This document shows positions 22,633 through 23,267 of a stretch of DNA of 23,267 bases, piece after piece. The stretch spans positions 1 through 23,267 of the forward strand of contig CAZEAP010000041.1 in NCBI GenBank assembly GCA_964510315.1, in the 5' to 3' direction. Position numbers and translations under genes: made by a program. Each line of letters begins with the position of its first letter. The first letter of the stretch is position 1. The notes below the pieces were generated by a model that made no database searches, was not told where the DNA came from, and worked only from the letters and a program-made list of their open reading frames with translations. The stretch is from CAZEAP01 sp964510315 (GTDB lineage: Bacteria > Planctomycetota > Brocadiia > SM23-32).

Positions 22633-23267
22633 ATTCTGAAGTCTGAATTCTGAAGTCTGAAGGTTGCCGGCCGGCCGTGTGGTGGGCTTGCCCGCCCCCG
22701 GCGGGGCTGAAGTTGCTCTGTAGAAATGGTGTGCCATCCGCCGGAGCAGCGCTCCCGATGTCCTTCTGAGCGAGCGCATCTTCTGCGAGCGGAGTTTACC
22801 CGCCTGTGGCGGGAATCTCGCCGTTCGGTTCAATGCACCTGGCCTACCGGGAGGCAGCGCCGGGGTCGGCAAGCGGGCCCGCAAAGCGGCGCGGTCGTGG
22901 AAGCCGAGGGTTCGCGGCGGAGGCCGTTGTGCAGCGGGGCCCCGCTGGGCAAGTATGACGTCCGACGGATCATCGACGAGTCCCGCGACGGCCGGTCCAC
23001 GGCCGTTGCGCCGCGGAGGGGCGCGGTGAGGTACCCGATGCGCAAAAGCCTGACCGGGCGGCTGTGGCGCGACATATCCGGAGCGAGCGACGGCCGGTCC
23101 GTGGCCGTTGCGCCGCGGAGCGGCGCGGTCGTGAAGGCCAGGGCTTCAGCCCTGGTATTTCCCGCGAAAACCCAATTGCGCCCCGGAGGGGCGCGGTGAG
23201 GTACCCGATGCACAAAAGCCTGACCGGGCGGCTGTGCCGCGGCATATCCGGAGCGAGCGACGGCGGG
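22631..23267 (+). repeat. Composite hairpin repeat, long right copy
   Basis: Starts at the MutS2 stop with heptamers GAATTCT and GAAGTCT (twice each, 22631-22658), then GCTCTGTAGAAATG (about 22713-22726) and the same ordered stems as the left copy. In gene sense it is near-identical to 1-396 by eye, plus one extra about 102-bp unit. The GGA-loop stems CGCCGC-GGA-GCGGCG and GCGCCCC-GGA-GGGGCGC and the CCAGGGCT/AGCCCTGG stem are perfect. The copy runs to the window end. No credible gene is present; a 157-codon open frame is explained by repeat composition and is broken in the left copy. Confidence 0.85.
22987..23190 (+). repeat. 102-bp tandem duplication inside the right repeat
   Basis: GACGGCCGGTCC begins at 22987 and again at 23089, with GGCCGTTGCGCCGCGGAG repeated at the same 102-nt offset. 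The left copy has only one such unit. A second pair, about 80 bp starting GGAGGGGCGCGGTGAGGTAC, occurs at 23015-23094 and 23185-23264 with three differences, 170 nt apart, so the tract is modular. Confidence 0.8.

Noticed and set aside
22726..23199. 157-codon open frame in the right repeat
   Set aside because: It spans a tandem duplication and hairpins, has repetitive Arg/Gly-rich composition, and no counterpart keeps the frame.

Overview
This is a GC-rich bacterial segment with a mosaic of carbohydrate-type and housekeeping genes. It carries two uroporphyrinogen-decarboxylase-like proteins, a Gfo/Idh/MocA oxidoreductase, a formylglycine sulfatase, a PIG-L deacetylase, a Kelch protein, a large FAD oxidoreductase and abundant hairpin-rich intergenic repeats. 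That mix recalls uncultured Armatimonadota, Planctomycetota, Hydrogenedentota or similar lineages. No rRNA or taxonomic marker here fixes the phylum, so this is inference only.

Layout. 1-418 is a hairpin-rich repeat that runs into the 3' end of a Ca2+-type P-ATPase gene (minus strand). Upstream of the ATPase gene is a URO-D-like gene, divergent from an amidohydrolase gene; a promoter with a perfect 21-bp dyad lies between them. A tRNA-Pro(UGG) follows at 5239. After it comes a degraded accessory stretch (about 5317-7204): a truncated four-helix-bundle gene, a PIN toxin/antitoxin pair with a strong promoter, a helicase gene cut off just after its Walker A motif, a 135-bp direct repeat pair, and a second copy of the edge repeat. 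7177-10007 holds an FAD oxidoreductase (minus) and a Kelch protein (plus). 10206-14363 holds a minus-strand run (URO-D-like, Gfo/Idh/MocA, Nudix) divergent from a sulfatase. 14502-16965 is a compact plus-strand operon: mntP, a DUF2400/TIGR02757 protein and a glucuronokinase-like GHMP kinase. 16978-20272 carries a PIG-L deacetylase and a two-gene unit of a zinc-ribbon membrane protein and a processive family 2 glycosyltransferase. 20509-22632 is a MutS2 gene without its Smr domain, followed by a third, longer copy of the edge repeat up to the window end.

How it fits together. The two divergent clusters (URO-D/amidohydrolase; URO-D-Gfo/Idh-Nudix/sulfatase) look like catabolic units for modified sugars or aromatics, but no substrate can be read from sequence. 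The glycosyltransferase unit probably makes or exports a beta-linked polysaccharide.

The most interesting signal is the edge repeat. All three copies lie immediately 3' of a gene and in the same orientation as that gene. In each case the gene's stop codon falls inside, or is completed by, repeat sequence: ATPase, FAD oxidoreductase and MutS2. In MutS2 the repeat sits exactly where the Smr domain should begin. This looks like a family of gene-terminating, multi-hairpin elements.
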